This document shows, piece after piece, positions 47,464 through 56,144 of a DNA stretch of 64,000 bases. The position numbers and the translations under genes are program-made. How positions within the stretch are numbered: position 1 is the first letter of the stretch; each line of letters opens with the position of its first letter. A model generated the notes under the pieces. That model did no database searches. It worked only from the letters and a program-made list of their open reading frames with translations, and was not told the origin of the DNA. The DNA is from Streptomyces sp. NBC_01335 (lineage in GTDB: Bacteria; Actinomycetota; Actinomycetes; Streptomycetales; Streptomycetaceae). The stretch is from the NCBI RefSeq assembly GCF_035953295.1, contig NZ_CP108370.1, positions 3,873,001 through 3,937,000 of the forward strand. Direction: 5' to 3'.

Positions 47464-47769
47464 GGTCACCCCCAGGCATGGTGACGGGCGGTCAGCCCTC
47501 CCGTGGAGGCCGCCCCCACGGGCGTGCCGCGAGCCCGGGGCACACGCTCGACTGTCGCGGAACCATTGGTCAGGATGGTGACGGACAGTTATTTTCCCAG
47601 GCGGCGGCAGCGAACCGTCACTGTAGCCGCAGGGGCCATTCGTGGGGCGGTTTCTGGCCTCGCTTAGCTCTGCCGGGCTAATCCACGCCACTCTCCGTGA
47701 TCATCACGCCGACGTGGCCACCTCGGAGGGCAGTGGGTCGGGCGGGGCGCCGGCGTCGCCGGTCCGCGC
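47464..47769. other. Upstream region of ssgR
   Basis: 306 bases between the ssgR start and the DUF5326 stop. A less GC-rich patch (47575-47600, GTTATTTTCCC) is a plausible promoter area for ssgR. No repeat seen. Confidence 0.4.
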
Positions 47770-47991
47770 CTACCAGTCGCGCCGGGAGCCCGAGGAGGAG
47801 GAGAAGAACTTCCGTACGACGAAGATCAGACCGCCGACGAGGACGACGAACAGCAGCAGCTTGAAGAGCAGGGTGACCACGAAGGTCACCACGCTGGCGA
47901 TCAGCCCGCCGAACACGGCGATCGCGATCACCGGCACCGCGATCCACTTCACCCACCAGGGCATACCCGCGAATATCTCCCGGACCGCCAT
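47770..47991 (-). CDS. Small DUF5326-type membrane protein
   Basis: 73 aa. A short amphipathic N-terminus is followed by two hydrophobic stretches (about 15-38 and 38-60) and a Ser/Arg tail (SSSSGSRRDW). It matches an actinobacterial family of tiny membrane proteins without known function. Its start lies about 240 bp from the cupin gene stop. Confidence 0.8.
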   Translation of the reverse strand: MAVREIFAGMPWWVKWIAVPVIAIAVFGGLIASVVTFVVTLLFKLLLFVVLVGGLIFVVRKFFSSSSGSRRDW

Positions 47992-48192
47992 CGTCCTACC
48001 TCGTCTCTCGTGTCCCTGCCCCGCCGGACCGGGGGTTCCCGGTCCCGGTCCCCGGCCTCCCGGTCACCGACACCGATGCTAGAGCGGCGAGAGGGGCGAC
48101 GGGCGGTCCGCATCCCCCGGACTCCCCTGATCGATCCCCTAGGGTCCCGCGCCCGGACAGGCCTCCGAATCGGGCGTCTCCGGATCAAGGCA

Positions 48193-48237
48193 CTGCGGAT
48201 CAGGCTTCTGCGGTTCAGGCTTCTGCGGTTCAGGCCT
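48193..48237. repeat. 15-bp tandem repeat, three copies
   Basis: CTGCGG(A/T)TCAGGCTT at 48193-48207, 48208-48222 and 48223-48237; a diverged fourth copy precedes it. The last copy covers the stop codon of the cupin gene. Confidence 0.85.
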
Positions 48238-48547
48238 CCGGCGGGGAGAAGACCACCATGACGCGCAGGTCCTCGGTGATGTGGTGGAACTTGTGGGCCA
48301 CCCCGGCCGGCACGTACACGACGCTTCCCCGGCCCACCTGGGTCGTCTCCATGCCGACGGTGATCGACGCGCGCCCGCTGACGACGAGGTACACCTCGTC
48401 CTGGCCGTGCGGACTCTGCGGATCGAGGGAGCCGGCGTCCAGCGCGTACAGCCCCACGGACATGTTCCGCTCGCGGATGAACTGCAGGTAGGCGCCGTCG
48501 TTGGCGGCTCGTTCCGCTTCCAGCTCGTCGAGCCTGAATGCCTTCAT
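48230..48547 (-). CDS. Single-domain cupin protein
   Basis: 105 aa. A small cupin beta-barrel: motif 1 region HGQDEVYLVVSGRASI and motif 2 PAGVAHKFH carry the metal ligands (His, Glu, His). Metal-dependent or binding role unknown. ATG 48547 is chosen with GAGGGG 12 nt upstream; ATG 48565 would add six residues. Divergent from the holin-family gene. Confidence 0.85.
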   Translation of the reverse strand: MKAFRLDELEAERAANDGAYLQFIRERNMSVGLYALDAGSLDPQSPHGQDEVYLVVSGRASITVGMETTQVGRGSVVYVPAGVAHKFHHITEDLRVMVVFSPPEA

Positions 48548-48627
48548 GCGCGGTGCGCCCCTCATGGTCGTCCGGGTTCCCGTAGGGACGGTGTACCCCG
48601 TGGTCGGTGTCTGCCACGATCAGACAC

Positions 48628-49005
48628 ATGAAGAATTTCGTAGTCAAGACGACCGCCAACGCGGCCGCTCTGGCGGTGGCCATCTGGCTGCTCCAGGACA
48701 TCACGCTGACCGGCACGGGCACCGGTCGGAAGGTCCTCACCCTCGTCCTGGTCGCGCTCCTCTTCGGCCTGGTCAACTTCCTCGTCAAGCCGGTGGTCAA
48801 GCTCCTCACGCTGCCGCTCTTCATCCTCACCCTGGGTCTGATCACCCTGGTCGTCAACGCCCTCATGCTGAAGCTGACCTCGTCGCTGGCCGGAGCGGTC
48901 GACCTGAGTTTCCACGTGGACGGCTTCTGGACGGCCGTGCTGGGCGGCCTGATCGTCTCCGTCGTCTCCTGGGCCCTGCACGTCGTCCTCCCCGACGAGG
49001 ACTGA
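48628..49005 (+). CDS. Phage-holin-family (holin superfamily IV) membrane protein
   Basis: 125 aa with four hydrophobic segments (about 8-26, 33-52, 57-80 and 98-118) and the pattern FGLVNFLVKPVVKLLTLPLFILTLG typical of this widespread family. The name is historical: there is no phage context here, and chromosomal members have no established lytic role. Next gene starts 84 bp on. Confidence 0.88.
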   Translation: MKNFVVKTTANAAALAVAIWLLQDITLTGTGTGRKVLTLVLVALLFGLVNFLVKPVVKLLTLPLFILTLGLITLVVNALMLKLTSSLAGAVDLSFHVDGFWTAVLGGLIVSVVSWALHVVLPDED

Positions 49006-49089
49006 GACACCCCGACGGGCTTCGCTCCCGGGCTGAGAAAGTGCATACAAGCACCGGCGACGGCCCGGGAAGGAAGCAAGGAGCGCACC

Positions 49090-50214
49090 ATGAGCAGCAT
49101 CGGCGACGGAACGCGGGCGGTACGGGCGGGTCTCCCCGAGCCGCAGCAGTACGAGCCCACTCTTCCCGGGCCGGTCTTCGCCGCGCACTTCCACCTCTCG
49201 GGAGAGCCGGTCGGGCCGTACACCTACGGCCGGGAGACCAACCCGACGTGGACGCACCTGGAGAAGGCCATAGGTGAGCTGGAAGCGCCGGGGGAGGAGG
49301 TCGTGACGACCGTCTTCGCCTCCGGCATGGCCGCGATCTCGGCCGTCCTCTTCTCCCAGACCCGCGCGGGCGACATCGTCGTCCTGCCGAACGACGGCTA
49401 CCAGGCGCTGCCGCTCGTACGGGAGCAGCTGGAGGCGTACGGCGTGGAGGTCCGCACCGCGCCCACCGGCGGCGACGCCCAACTGGCCGCCCTCGAAGGG
49501 GCCAAGCTGCTCTGGATCGAGACCCCGTCCAACCCGGGCCTGGACGTCTGCGACGTCCGCAAGCTGGTCGAGGCTGCTCACGCGGGCGGCACCCTGGTGG
49601 CCGTCGACAACACCCTCGCGACGCCGATCGGCCAGCGGCCCCTGGAGCTGGGCGCCGACTTCGCGGTGGCCAGCGACACCAAGGGCATGACCGGCCACGG
49701 CGACATCCTGCTCGGCCACGTGACCTGCCGCGACGCCGGCCTCGCCGCGGGGGTTCGCCGCTGGCGCAAGGTGGTCGGCGCGATCCCCGGCCCCATGGAG
49801 GCCTGGCTCGCGCACCGCTCGCTCGCCACGCTCCAGCTGCGCATCGAGCGCCAGTGCTCCACCGCGCTGACCCTGGCCGAGGCGCTCACCAAGCGCGCCG
49901 AGGTGACCGGGCTGCGCTACCCGGGGCTTCCCTCCGACCCCTCGTACCCCGTCGCCGTGCGGCAGATGCGGCGCTTCGGCTCCGTGGTCTCGTTCGAGCT
50001 GGCCGACCGGGAGACCGCCGAACGCTTCCTGGAGGCGCTGCGGCTGGTCGACGACGCCACGAGCTTCGGCGGTCTGCGGTCCACCGCGGAGCGGCGCGGG
50101 CGCTGGGGCGGCGACGCGGTCTCCGAGGGCTTCGTCCGCTTCTCGGTCGGCGCCGAGGACCCGGAGGACCTGCTCGCCGACGTGGCGCAAGCCCTGGACG
50201 CGGCCACCCGCTGA
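49090..50214 (+). CDS. Cystathionine gamma-lyase / Cys-Met metabolism PLP enzyme
   Basis: 374 aa. Fold-type I gamma family: YTYGRETNPTWTHLE, FASGMAAISAV, ETPSNPGLDVCDV and the PLP Lys in SDTKGMTGHGD. It probably cleaves cystathionine or homocysteine in cysteine and methionine interconversion; exact substrate uncertain. AAGGAG lies just before ATG 49090. The stop codon is inside an 8-bp tandem repeat (CTGACCGG x3, 50211-50234). Confidence 0.88.
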   Translation: MSSIGDGTRAVRAGLPEPQQYEPTLPGPVFAAHFHLSGEPVGPYTYGRETNPTWTHLEKAIGELEAPGEEVVTTVFASGMAAISAVLFSQTRAGDIVVLPNDGYQALPLVREQLEAYGVEVRTAPTGGDAQLAALEGAKLLWIETPSNPGLDVCDVRKLVEAAHAGGTLVAVDNTLATPIGQRPLELGADFAVASDTKGMTGHGDILLGHVTCRDAGLAAGVRRWRKVVGAIPGPMEAWLAHRSLATLQLRIERQCSTALTLAEALTKRAEVTGLRYPGLPSDPSYPVAVRQMRRFGSVVSFELADRETAERFLEALRLVDDATSFGGLRSTAERRGRWGGDAVSEGFVRFSVGAEDPEDLLADVAQALDAATR

Positions 50215-50438
50215 CCGGCTGACCGGCTGACCGGCGGCGCGCGCCGGCCCGGGCCCCGGTGCGTGCGGAGGGACTTCTCCGTGCGCGCCGGGACCTTTGG
50301 GATCTCCGGGAGCGTGCCGGTGGGTGCCTCCCGGTACGGCGCGGGCGCGTCCGGACGGCGGGCGGATGCTGCCGCCCGCCGCCCCGCCAACGGGCCGCCG
50401 GGAGTTTCAGAAGGGTGTCGGCGGGCCACTCTCTTGCC

Positions 50439-50918
50439 ATGACCGAACGCCCTGTGGTCAAGCGCACCGCACGCGCCATCCTGCTGGACGGCGACCGACT
50501 CGTCCTGATCAAGCGGACCAAGCCGGGGGTCGACCCCTACTGGGTGACGCCCGGCGGCGGGGTCGAACCCGAGGACGCGACCGTCGTCGACGCCCTGCAC
50601 CGCGAGATCGACGAGGAGCTGGGCGCCAAGATCGTCGACGTGGTGCCCTGTTTCGTCGACACCGTCGAGCACATCGCCGACGGCGGGGCGGCGGGGGTGA
50701 AGGTCCAGCACTTCTTCGTCTGCAGGCTGGCCTCGATGGACCTCTCGAAACGCCACGGCCCCGAGATCGAGGCCCCCACCGGGGAGTACGAGATCGTCCG
50801 GATCCCCTTCAGCCGGGTCGGGATCGCCGCCGTCCACCTCGTCCCCCTCTCGCTCCGCCACTACCTGGACGGCAACATCGAGGGCGTGCGGGCCATGCAC
50901 GCGCCCGACTTGGGCTGA
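50439..50918 (+). CDS. NUDIX hydrolase
   Basis: 159 aa. The Nudix box is seen as GGGVEP...HREIDEELGAKI, one residue longer than canonical between the Gly and the REUXEEXGU core, with the first Glu shifted. Hydrolyses a nucleoside diphosphate linked to another moiety; substrate unknown. ATG 50439. It converges on the flavohemoglobin remnant at 50920, only one base from its stop. Confidence 0.87.
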   Translation: MTERPVVKRTARAILLDGDRLVLIKRTKPGVDPYWVTPGGGVEPEDATVVDALHREIDEELGAKIVDVVPCFVDTVEHIADGGAAGVKVQHFFVCRLASMDLSKRHGPEIEAPTGEYEIVRIPFSRVGIAAVHLVPLSLRHYLDGNIEGVRAMHAPDLG

Positions 50919-50919
50919 T

Positions 50920-51860
50920 TCAGGCCGGGCCGGGCAGCACCGGTTCCTCGACCGGGTCGTGGTGGATGCGCTCCGGCGGCACTCCCGCGTCCCGCAGGGC
51001 CCGCACCCCGCTGCGGATCATTCCGGGCGGACCCGCCAGATAGGCGTCCCGTTCGTTCCACGGCCCCGTCTCCCGTACCGCTTCCGGGATCTCACCGGTC
51101 CGGCCGCGCGTCGGGCCGTCGGAGACCACCGGGTGCACGGCGAGCCAGGAGTAGGTCCGCTGGAGCCGCAGCATGGTGTCGCGGTCGCAGAGGTCGTGCT
51201 CGCCGCGGGCCCCGCAGAAGACGTCGACGCGTCGGCGGTCGCCGTGTTCGGCGACGTCCTCCACCAGCGCCCTGACGGGTGCCATGCCGGTACCGCCGCC
51301 GAGGCAGAGCAGCGCGGTGTGCGTGGTGTGGTCGACCGTCATCGTCCCCGCCGGGGCACCGAGCCGCAGCACATCCCCCCGGCTCGGCCCGGTGGACCAG
51401 GGCCCGGGAGACCCAGCCCGCCCGGACCGCCCAGCAGGGCTTCCCCGAGGGCGGGGTAGTGCGTGGGGTGCGTGCCATGCCGGCGGTGCCCCCTCCCCAG
51501 CTCCGAGAGGTGTGCGGTCAGCGCCACCCGGTCGTCGAAGCGGTCGGCGGCGGTCAGCAGAGCGCGGAAGAGCCGCTCGCGCTGTACGTCCATGGCGGCA
51601 GGGAACATCTCGCGCAGTTCGGGGCGGTGCAGGAGGAGCACCGCGTAGAAGTACGCCGTGGCCCGGTCGGCGCTCGGGCCGATCTCCGCCAGATTCCGTC
51701 GGATCAGTACCGCGTCGGCGGACGGAGTGCCGTCCCGCGGAGGGGTGGAGCCTCGGGAGCCGGCGGCCCGCCGTGTGGCGGCCCGTCGCGCACGGGGCGG
51801 CGGGGGTGCGGTGGACGGCTGCGGGGATCCGGCAGCCGGATTACTGGTCGGAGCATCCAT
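50920..51860 (-). pseudogene. Decayed flavohemoglobin-like oxidoreductase gene
   Basis: An N-terminal globin part (from ATG 51860; TPSADAVLIRRNLAEIG, FPAAMDVQRERL, LGRGHRRHGTHPTHYPALGEALLG) is intact to about 51433. It then jumps, in a new frame, to AVRAGWVSRALVHRAEPG, which in full homologues lies about 130 residues further on, so the end of the globin and most of the FAD domain are deleted. A run of six C (51375-51380; G on the coding strand) shifts the frame again before the NAD-binding part (VLRLGAPAGTMTVDHTT to VEEPVLPG, ending at 50920). Homologues are NO-detoxifying or globin-coupled reductases. Confidence 0.85.
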
Positions 51861-52194
51861 GACTGTGCCTCGCCTCGAACTGTCCATCGGTCGACTGACT
51901 GGCCCGACACGGTTCGCGGCTCCCCGGTCCGCAGTCTGCCGAATCCTTCGGCACAACGGACGTATAACGGGAATTCCGGCTCGTTTCACGGCCGGTGCCC
52001 CGTGGCCCGTGTTTCACGTGAAACACGGGTCGCGGGCACCACGCCAAGGTGCCCGCACACCCCCGCACCGGCGGCCGGCTCCGTGCCGGAAGGCGTACGG
52101 ACGGCGAGCCGCCCGGAACAGGCGCGGAAAACCTTGGCGAAGGAAGAGACAAAACGGTGGACGGGCCGCCTCGATGTCGGAGAGCCTGGCTTCC
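51861..52194. other. Intergenic region with parS
   Basis: 334 bases between the flavohemoglobin remnant and the GNAT gene. It holds a perfect parS in a 24-bp palindrome at 52006-52029 and a half-site GTTTCACG at 51983-51990. The rest shows nothing specific. Confidence 0.6.
52011..52024. other. parS: parS (ParB-binding) site
   Basis: Perfect GTTTCACGTGAAAC, extended by CCCGT/ACGGG flanks to a 24-bp palindrome at 52006-52029. Confidence 0.95.
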
Positions 52195-53091
52195 ATGCCC
52201 ACCATCCGGCACGGCCTGCCCGACGACCTGCCCATCCGGCACCTCACCCGGGGCGACCTGGTCGCCTGTGCGGATCTCAGCGAGGACCGGGGCTGGCCCC
52301 GGGACGAACACCGATGGGGCCTGCTCCTCGGGGCGGGTACGGCGTACGGCATCGACGACCCCGCCGGGAAGGGGCTGGCGGCCGCCTGCGTGGTGACCTC
52401 CTACGCGCCGTCGCACGCGGCGCTCGGCATGATGCTGGTCGCGGAGCGGTTCGCACGGCAGGGTCTGGGCCGCCGTCTGGTCCTTCATGTCTTCGCGGAA
52501 AACGGAGAGACCCCGCTGACCCTCTTCGCGACGGATCAGGGACGACCCCTCTACGAAGGGCTCGGCTTCACCACCGTGGGGAGTGTGGAACGGTCCGTCG
52601 GACGGTTCCTGCCGGAGAACGCCCCAGCACAGGTGCCCGAAGGGGCGCACGGCTCGTCCGCCCCGACGACGCGTCGGGCGACGGCCCGGGATCTCCCGGC
52701 GATCATCGCGCTCGACGCCCCGGTCTTCGGGGCCGAGCGGACGCAGATGCTCGCCCGGCTGCCCGCCTTCTCGGACCACTTCCGGGTCGCCGAGCGGGCC
52801 GGCGAGCTGGTGGGGTTCGCCGCACTCTGGCCGAGCGACGGGAGCCATGTGATCGGGCCGCTCGTCGCACCGGACACGGACACAGCGAAGGCGCTGGTGG
52901 CCTCGCTCGCCTCGGAGACGGACCTCGTGCTGCGGGCGGAGATCGACACCCGCCACACCGAACTGCGCGGCTGGCTCGCTGCGCACGGCTTGGCCGCCGT
53001 GTCCCGTACGGCAGTGATGACCAGAGGGTGCGAGGACGCGCCCGGCGACTGGAGCCGCAGGTTCGCGCCGCTGACCGTCGCGACCGGCTGA
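52195..53091 (+). CDS. GNAT-family N-acetyltransferase, tandem-domain type
   Basis: 298 aa, two GNAT-like halves. The first (about 5-140) has the acetyl-CoA site in MLVAERFARQGLGRRLV and LYEGLGFTTVG; the second (about 155-285) is more diverged and ends with a GNAT-like MTRG. Substrate unknown. ATG 52195 has GGAGAG 10 nt upstream; ATG 52174 would add seven residues and has a weaker site. Confidence 0.85.
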   Translation: MPTIRHGLPDDLPIRHLTRGDLVACADLSEDRGWPRDEHRWGLLLGAGTAYGIDDPAGKGLAAACVVTSYAPSHAALGMMLVAERFARQGLGRRLVLHVFAENGETPLTLFATDQGRPLYEGLGFTTVGSVERSVGRFLPENAPAQVPEGAHGSSAPTTRRATARDLPAIIALDAPVFGAERTQMLARLPAFSDHFRVAERAGELVGFAALWPSDGSHVIGPLVAPDTDTAKALVASLASETDLVLRAEIDTRHTELRGWLAAHGLAAVSRTAVMTRGCEDAPGDWSRRFAPLTVATG

Positions 53092-53173
53092 CCCGACGGC
53101 CCCGCAGCCTGCGGGTGCCGCGACGCCCCGCGGCCCTACCGGCAGCGGGGCGTCGGGGCGTCAGGGAGAACCG

Positions 53174-53602
53174 TCAGACCAGCGAAGCCACGGCGCCGGT
53201 GGCGAACGCGTGGTCCTGCTCGGGGGCACCGCCGCCGACACCCACGGCACCGATCAGCCGACCGTCACGGTGCACCGGCACGCCGCCCGCGATGAAGAGC
53301 AGCGGGCGGTCGAGCGCGGTGGTGAGCGAGTGGAAGATCCCGCCGGGCTGGACGGCGTCCACGAGGTCGGCCGTGGGGGAGTTCAGCTGCAGGGCGGTGT
53401 AGGCCTTGCGGGTGCTGGTCTCGCCCGCGATGAGGACGGCGCGGTCGTCCCGGCGGAAGGCGAGCAGGTGCCCGCCCGCGTCGAGCACGGTGACGGCGCC
53501 GGCGACGCCGGCCGCCTCGGCGGCGGTACGGACCGCCTCGATCAGGGCCTCCGCGTCCTCGATGGTGAGCGGCGCGACGGCGGTGCGGGTGGTGGTGCTC
53601 AT
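53174..53602 (-). CDS. GlcG/HbpS-family haem-binding protein
   Basis: 142 aa. The GlcG/HbpS fold: VLDAGGHLLAFRRDD, KAYTALQLNSPTADL, GGVPVHRDGRLIGAVGVGGG. HbpS of Streptomyces is a secreted haem sensor, but this copy has no signal peptide and is likely cytosolic, so it may be a metabolic relative. GGAGAA precedes ATG 53602. The MFS gene starts its own unit to the right. Confidence 0.85.
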   Translation of the reverse strand: MSTTTRTAVAPLTIEDAEALIEAVRTAAEAAGVAGAVTVLDAGGHLLAFRRDDRAVLIAGETSTRKAYTALQLNSPTADLVDAVQPGGIFHSLTTALDRPLLFIAGGVPVHRDGRLIGAVGVGGGAPEQDHAFATGAVASLV

Positions 53603-53675
53603 GGGGTTCTCCTGCGTTATCCGTGTTGGTGATGGGGGGTGCGGGCAGCCGTGGGGACCGCCCGGAGGGGGTGAG

Positions 53676-54887
53676 TCAGGACCGGGCAGCGGTCGCGGCG
53701 GCCGGTTCGGGGGTATGGGAGGCGACGATCCGGCCGCCCTCTGCCTGGTGGCGCTCCAGGAGGCTGGAGACGACGGCGAGGATCAGGGCGCCTCCCGCGA
53801 GTGCGGCGCCGACCCAGTTGGGCGCGGTGTAGCTGAAGCCGGCCGCGATCACCATGCCGCCGAGCCAGGCGGAGAGCGCGTTGCCCAGGTTGAAGGCGCC
53901 GATGTTGACCGCCGAGGCCAGCGTCGGAGCTCCCGACGCCTGGTCCAGCACCCGCTTCTGCAGGGGCGGCACGGTGGCGAATCCCAGGGCGCCGATGAGG
54001 ACGACGGTGACGGCCGCGGCGACCTTGTTGTGCGCGGTCACGGTGAACAGGGCCAGCACGACGGCGAGCGCCCCGAGCGTGACGAAGAGCATCGGCATCA
54101 GACGCCGGTCCGCGAACTTCCCGCCCAGCAGGTTGCCGACCACCATGCCGATCCCGAAGAGGACCAGCAGCCAGGTGACCGAGGACGGCGCGAAACCGGC
54201 GATCCCGGTCATCATCGGGGTGATGTAGGTGATCGCGGCGAAGACGCCGCCGAAACCCAGCACCGTCATGGCCATGGCCAGCAGGACCTGCACGTTCCGG
54301 AAGGCCGCCAGCTCATGACGGAGCCGTACTCCGTCGGGGCGGGGCTGCTCCGGCACGAGCTTCGCCACGCCGAGCAGGCCGAGCACACCGAGGGCGGCTA
54401 CCACGAGGAAGGTGACCCGCCAGCCGGCCGTCTGACCGATGTACGTGCCCAGCGGAACACCGACCACGTTGGCGACGGTGAGTCCGGTGAACATCATGGC
54501 GATGGCACCGGCCTTCTTCTGCGGGGCCACCAGGTCGGCCGCGACGACCGATCCGATGCCGAAGAAGGCTCCGTGGGCGAGCGAGGCGATCACCCGTCCG
54601 ACGATCATGACGCCGAAGACCGGGGCCAGGGCGGACACGACGTTGCCGATGATGAAGAGGCCCATCAGCAGCATCAGCATGCGCTTGCGGCTGACCTTGG
54701 TGCCCAGCAGCGTCATGAGCGGGGCGCCCACGACCACGCCGAGCGCGTACCCCGTGACCAGGAAGCCCGCGGTCGGGATGGACACCTGTAAGTCCGCGGC
54801 CACCTCGGGGAGCAGCCCCATGATCACGAACTCGGTGGTCCCGATTCCGAAAGCCCCGATGGCGAGGGCGAGAAGCGCTAGCGGCAT
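53676..54887 (-). CDS. MFS transporter, drug-efflux (AraJ/Cmx) type
   Basis: 403 aa with 12 membrane helices. The motif A-like GAPLMTLLGTKVSRKRMLM in the loop between helices 2 and 3, and the GFGIGTTEFVIMGLLPEVA start, are typical of the DHA1 family of proton-driven drug or arabinose-like efflux pumps. GGAGAGG precedes ATG 54887. It is divergent from the marR gene, which probably represses it. Confidence 0.9.
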   Translation of the reverse strand: MPLALLALAIGAFGIGTTEFVIMGLLPEVAADLQVSIPTAGFLVTGYALGVVVGAPLMTLLGTKVSRKRMLMLLMGLFIIGNVVSALAPVFGVMIVGRVIASLAHGAFFGIGSVVAADLVAPQKKAGAIAMMFTGLTVANVVGVPLGTYIGQTAGWRVTFLVVAALGVLGLLGVAKLVPEQPRPDGVRLRHELAAFRNVQVLLAMAMTVLGFGGVFAAITYITPMMTGIAGFAPSSVTWLLVLFGIGMVVGNLLGGKFADRRLMPMLFVTLGALAVVLALFTVTAHNKVAAAVTVVLIGALGFATVPPLQKRVLDQASGAPTLASAVNIGAFNLGNALSAWLGGMVIAAGFSYTAPNWVGAALAGGALILAVVSSLLERHQAEGGRIVASHTPEPAAATAARS

Positions 54888-54936
54888 GGGTTCACCTCTC
54901 CTGAAGATTGCGTCTGCGCCTTACAAGCGTCGACAA

Positions 54937-54977
54937 TAATTGCAGCCGCTGGTTAATTGCAAGCGCGGGCTATTGCA
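54937..54977. promoter_or_regulatory. Three phased TAATTGCA-type repeats, MarR operator candidate
   Basis: TAATTGCA at 54937-54944 and 54954-54961 and CTATTGCA at 54970-54977, spaced about 17 bp, in the 138-bp region between the divergent MFS and MarR starts. Probable binding region of the MarR protein. Confidence 0.6.
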
Positions 54978-55025
54978 TGCGTCCCCTATCCTGGAGGCAA
55001 GCAGCTCCCGCACGGAGGAGAGACG

Positions 55026-55484
55026 ATGACCGCCACGGACCCCGCCATGACCGCCCTGTCCCAGGGGTGGTGCGCTCTTTCCCTGCTGCACGGAAGGATC
55101 GAGGCGCACATCGAGCGGGCCCTGCAGTCCGGTCACGACCTCAGCGTCCGCGAGTACTCCCTGCTGGACGTCCTCAGCCGGCAGCACCAGGGCCCGGGCG
55201 GCCATCTCCAGATGAAGCAGGTGGCCGACGCGGTCGTGCTGAGCCAGAGCGCCACCACGCGCCTGGTGACCCGCCTGGAGGACAGGGGACTGCTCACCCG
55301 GTATCTCTGCGACACGGACCGGCGGGGCATCTACACCGACGTGACCGAAGCGGGCCTCACCCTGCTCACCGAGGCCCGGCCCACCAATGACACCGCGCTG
55401 CGAGCCGCTCTGGACGAAGCGGCCGAGCACCCCGAACTGGCGCCGCTCGTCAGGGCGGTCGAGGGGCTCAAGGTCCCGGCGTAG
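55026..55484 (+). CDS. MarR-family transcriptional regulator
   Basis: 152 aa. Winged helix with LSVREYSLLDVL, QMKQVADAVVLSQSATTRLVTRLEDRGLLTR and DRRGIYTDVTEAGLTLL, the MarR pattern. By position it is the local repressor of the divergent MFS gene. GGAGGAG at 55014-55020 gives ATG 55026. Ligand unknown. Confidence 0.93.
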   Translation: MTATDPAMTALSQGWCALSLLHGRIEAHIERALQSGHDLSVREYSLLDVLSRQHQGPGGHLQMKQVADAVVLSQSATTRLVTRLEDRGLLTRYLCDTDRRGIYTDVTEAGLTLLTEARPTNDTALRAALDEAAEHPELAPLVRAVEGLKVPA

Positions 55485-55609
55485 GCACTCTTCCGCAGGG
55501 CGACTGGAGGACTCAAGGCCCCGGCGTAGGCGCTTTCCCGCTGATCAGAGGCGCCGCCCGCGCCGGGGAGCCGTGTTCCTCGCGGGACGCGCTGCGTAGG
55601 GTGCCGATC

Positions 55610-56062
55610 ATGACGGAACTGCTGATACGGCCCGCGACCTTGGCCGACGTCCCGGCCATCGTCTCGATGCTCGCCGATGATCCCCTGGGCGCGCACCGCG
55701 AGTCGCCCGACGACCTCTCACCGTACGAGAAGGCGTACCGCCGGCTCGCAGACGATGCCAACCAGCATCTGATGGTCGCCGTACGGGGCGACCGGGTAGT
55801 GGGCACGGCCCAGCTCACCGTCATCCCCGGCCTGTCGCGGCGTGGCGCCACCCGTTCCGTCATCGAGGGCGTCCGGGTGCACAGCGAGGAGCGGGGCAAC
55901 GGTCTCGGCACCCGGTTGATCCAGTGGGCCGTGGACGAATCCCGGCGCCAGGAGTGCCAGTTGGTCCAGCTGACCTCCGACGCGACCCGGACGGACGCGC
56001 ACCGCTTCTACGAACGTCTCGGCTTCACCCCGAGTCACCTGGGATTCAAACTCGCGCTCTGA
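55610..56062 (+). CDS. GNAT-family N-acetyltransferase
   Basis: 150 aa, single GNAT domain: LIRPATLADVPAI, GTAQLTVIPGLSRRG, the acetyl-CoA motif ERGNGLGTRLIQWA and HRFYERLGF. Substrate unknown. It converges on the serine hydrolase gene, separated by an 82-bp spacer with a parS palindrome. Confidence 0.9.
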   Translation: MTELLIRPATLADVPAIVSMLADDPLGAHRESPDDLSPYEKAYRRLADDANQHLMVAVRGDRVVGTAQLTVIPGLSRRGATRSVIEGVRVHSEERGNGLGTRLIQWAVDESRRQECQLVQLTSDATRTDAHRFYERLGFTPSHLGFKLAL

Positions 56063-56097
56063 TAAGGCCGTTCACTGCCGGACCCCCACGGTCCGGC

Positions 56098-56111
56098 GTT
56101 TCACGTGAAAC
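56098..56111. other. parS: parS (ParB-binding) site in a 32-bp palindrome
   Basis: Perfect GTTTCACGTGAAAC flanked symmetrically so that 56089-56120 is a perfect 32-bp palindrome. It lies between convergent genes and could also stop both transcripts. Confidence 0.95.
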
Positions 56112-56144
56112 GCCGGACCGGATGGGGCGGACCGGACACGACCC

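Noticed and set aside
48628..49005. Prophage remnant suggested by the holin-family name
   Set aside because: No phage genes are nearby and chromosomal members of this family are common.
51983..51990. Additional parS at the half-site GTTTCACG
   Set aside because: The second half (GCCGGTG) does not match; only a half-site is present.
51279..53402. 707-codon plus-strand open frame
   Set aside because: Shadow across the flavohemoglobin remnant and the GNAT gene; no domain and codon use unlike neighbours.
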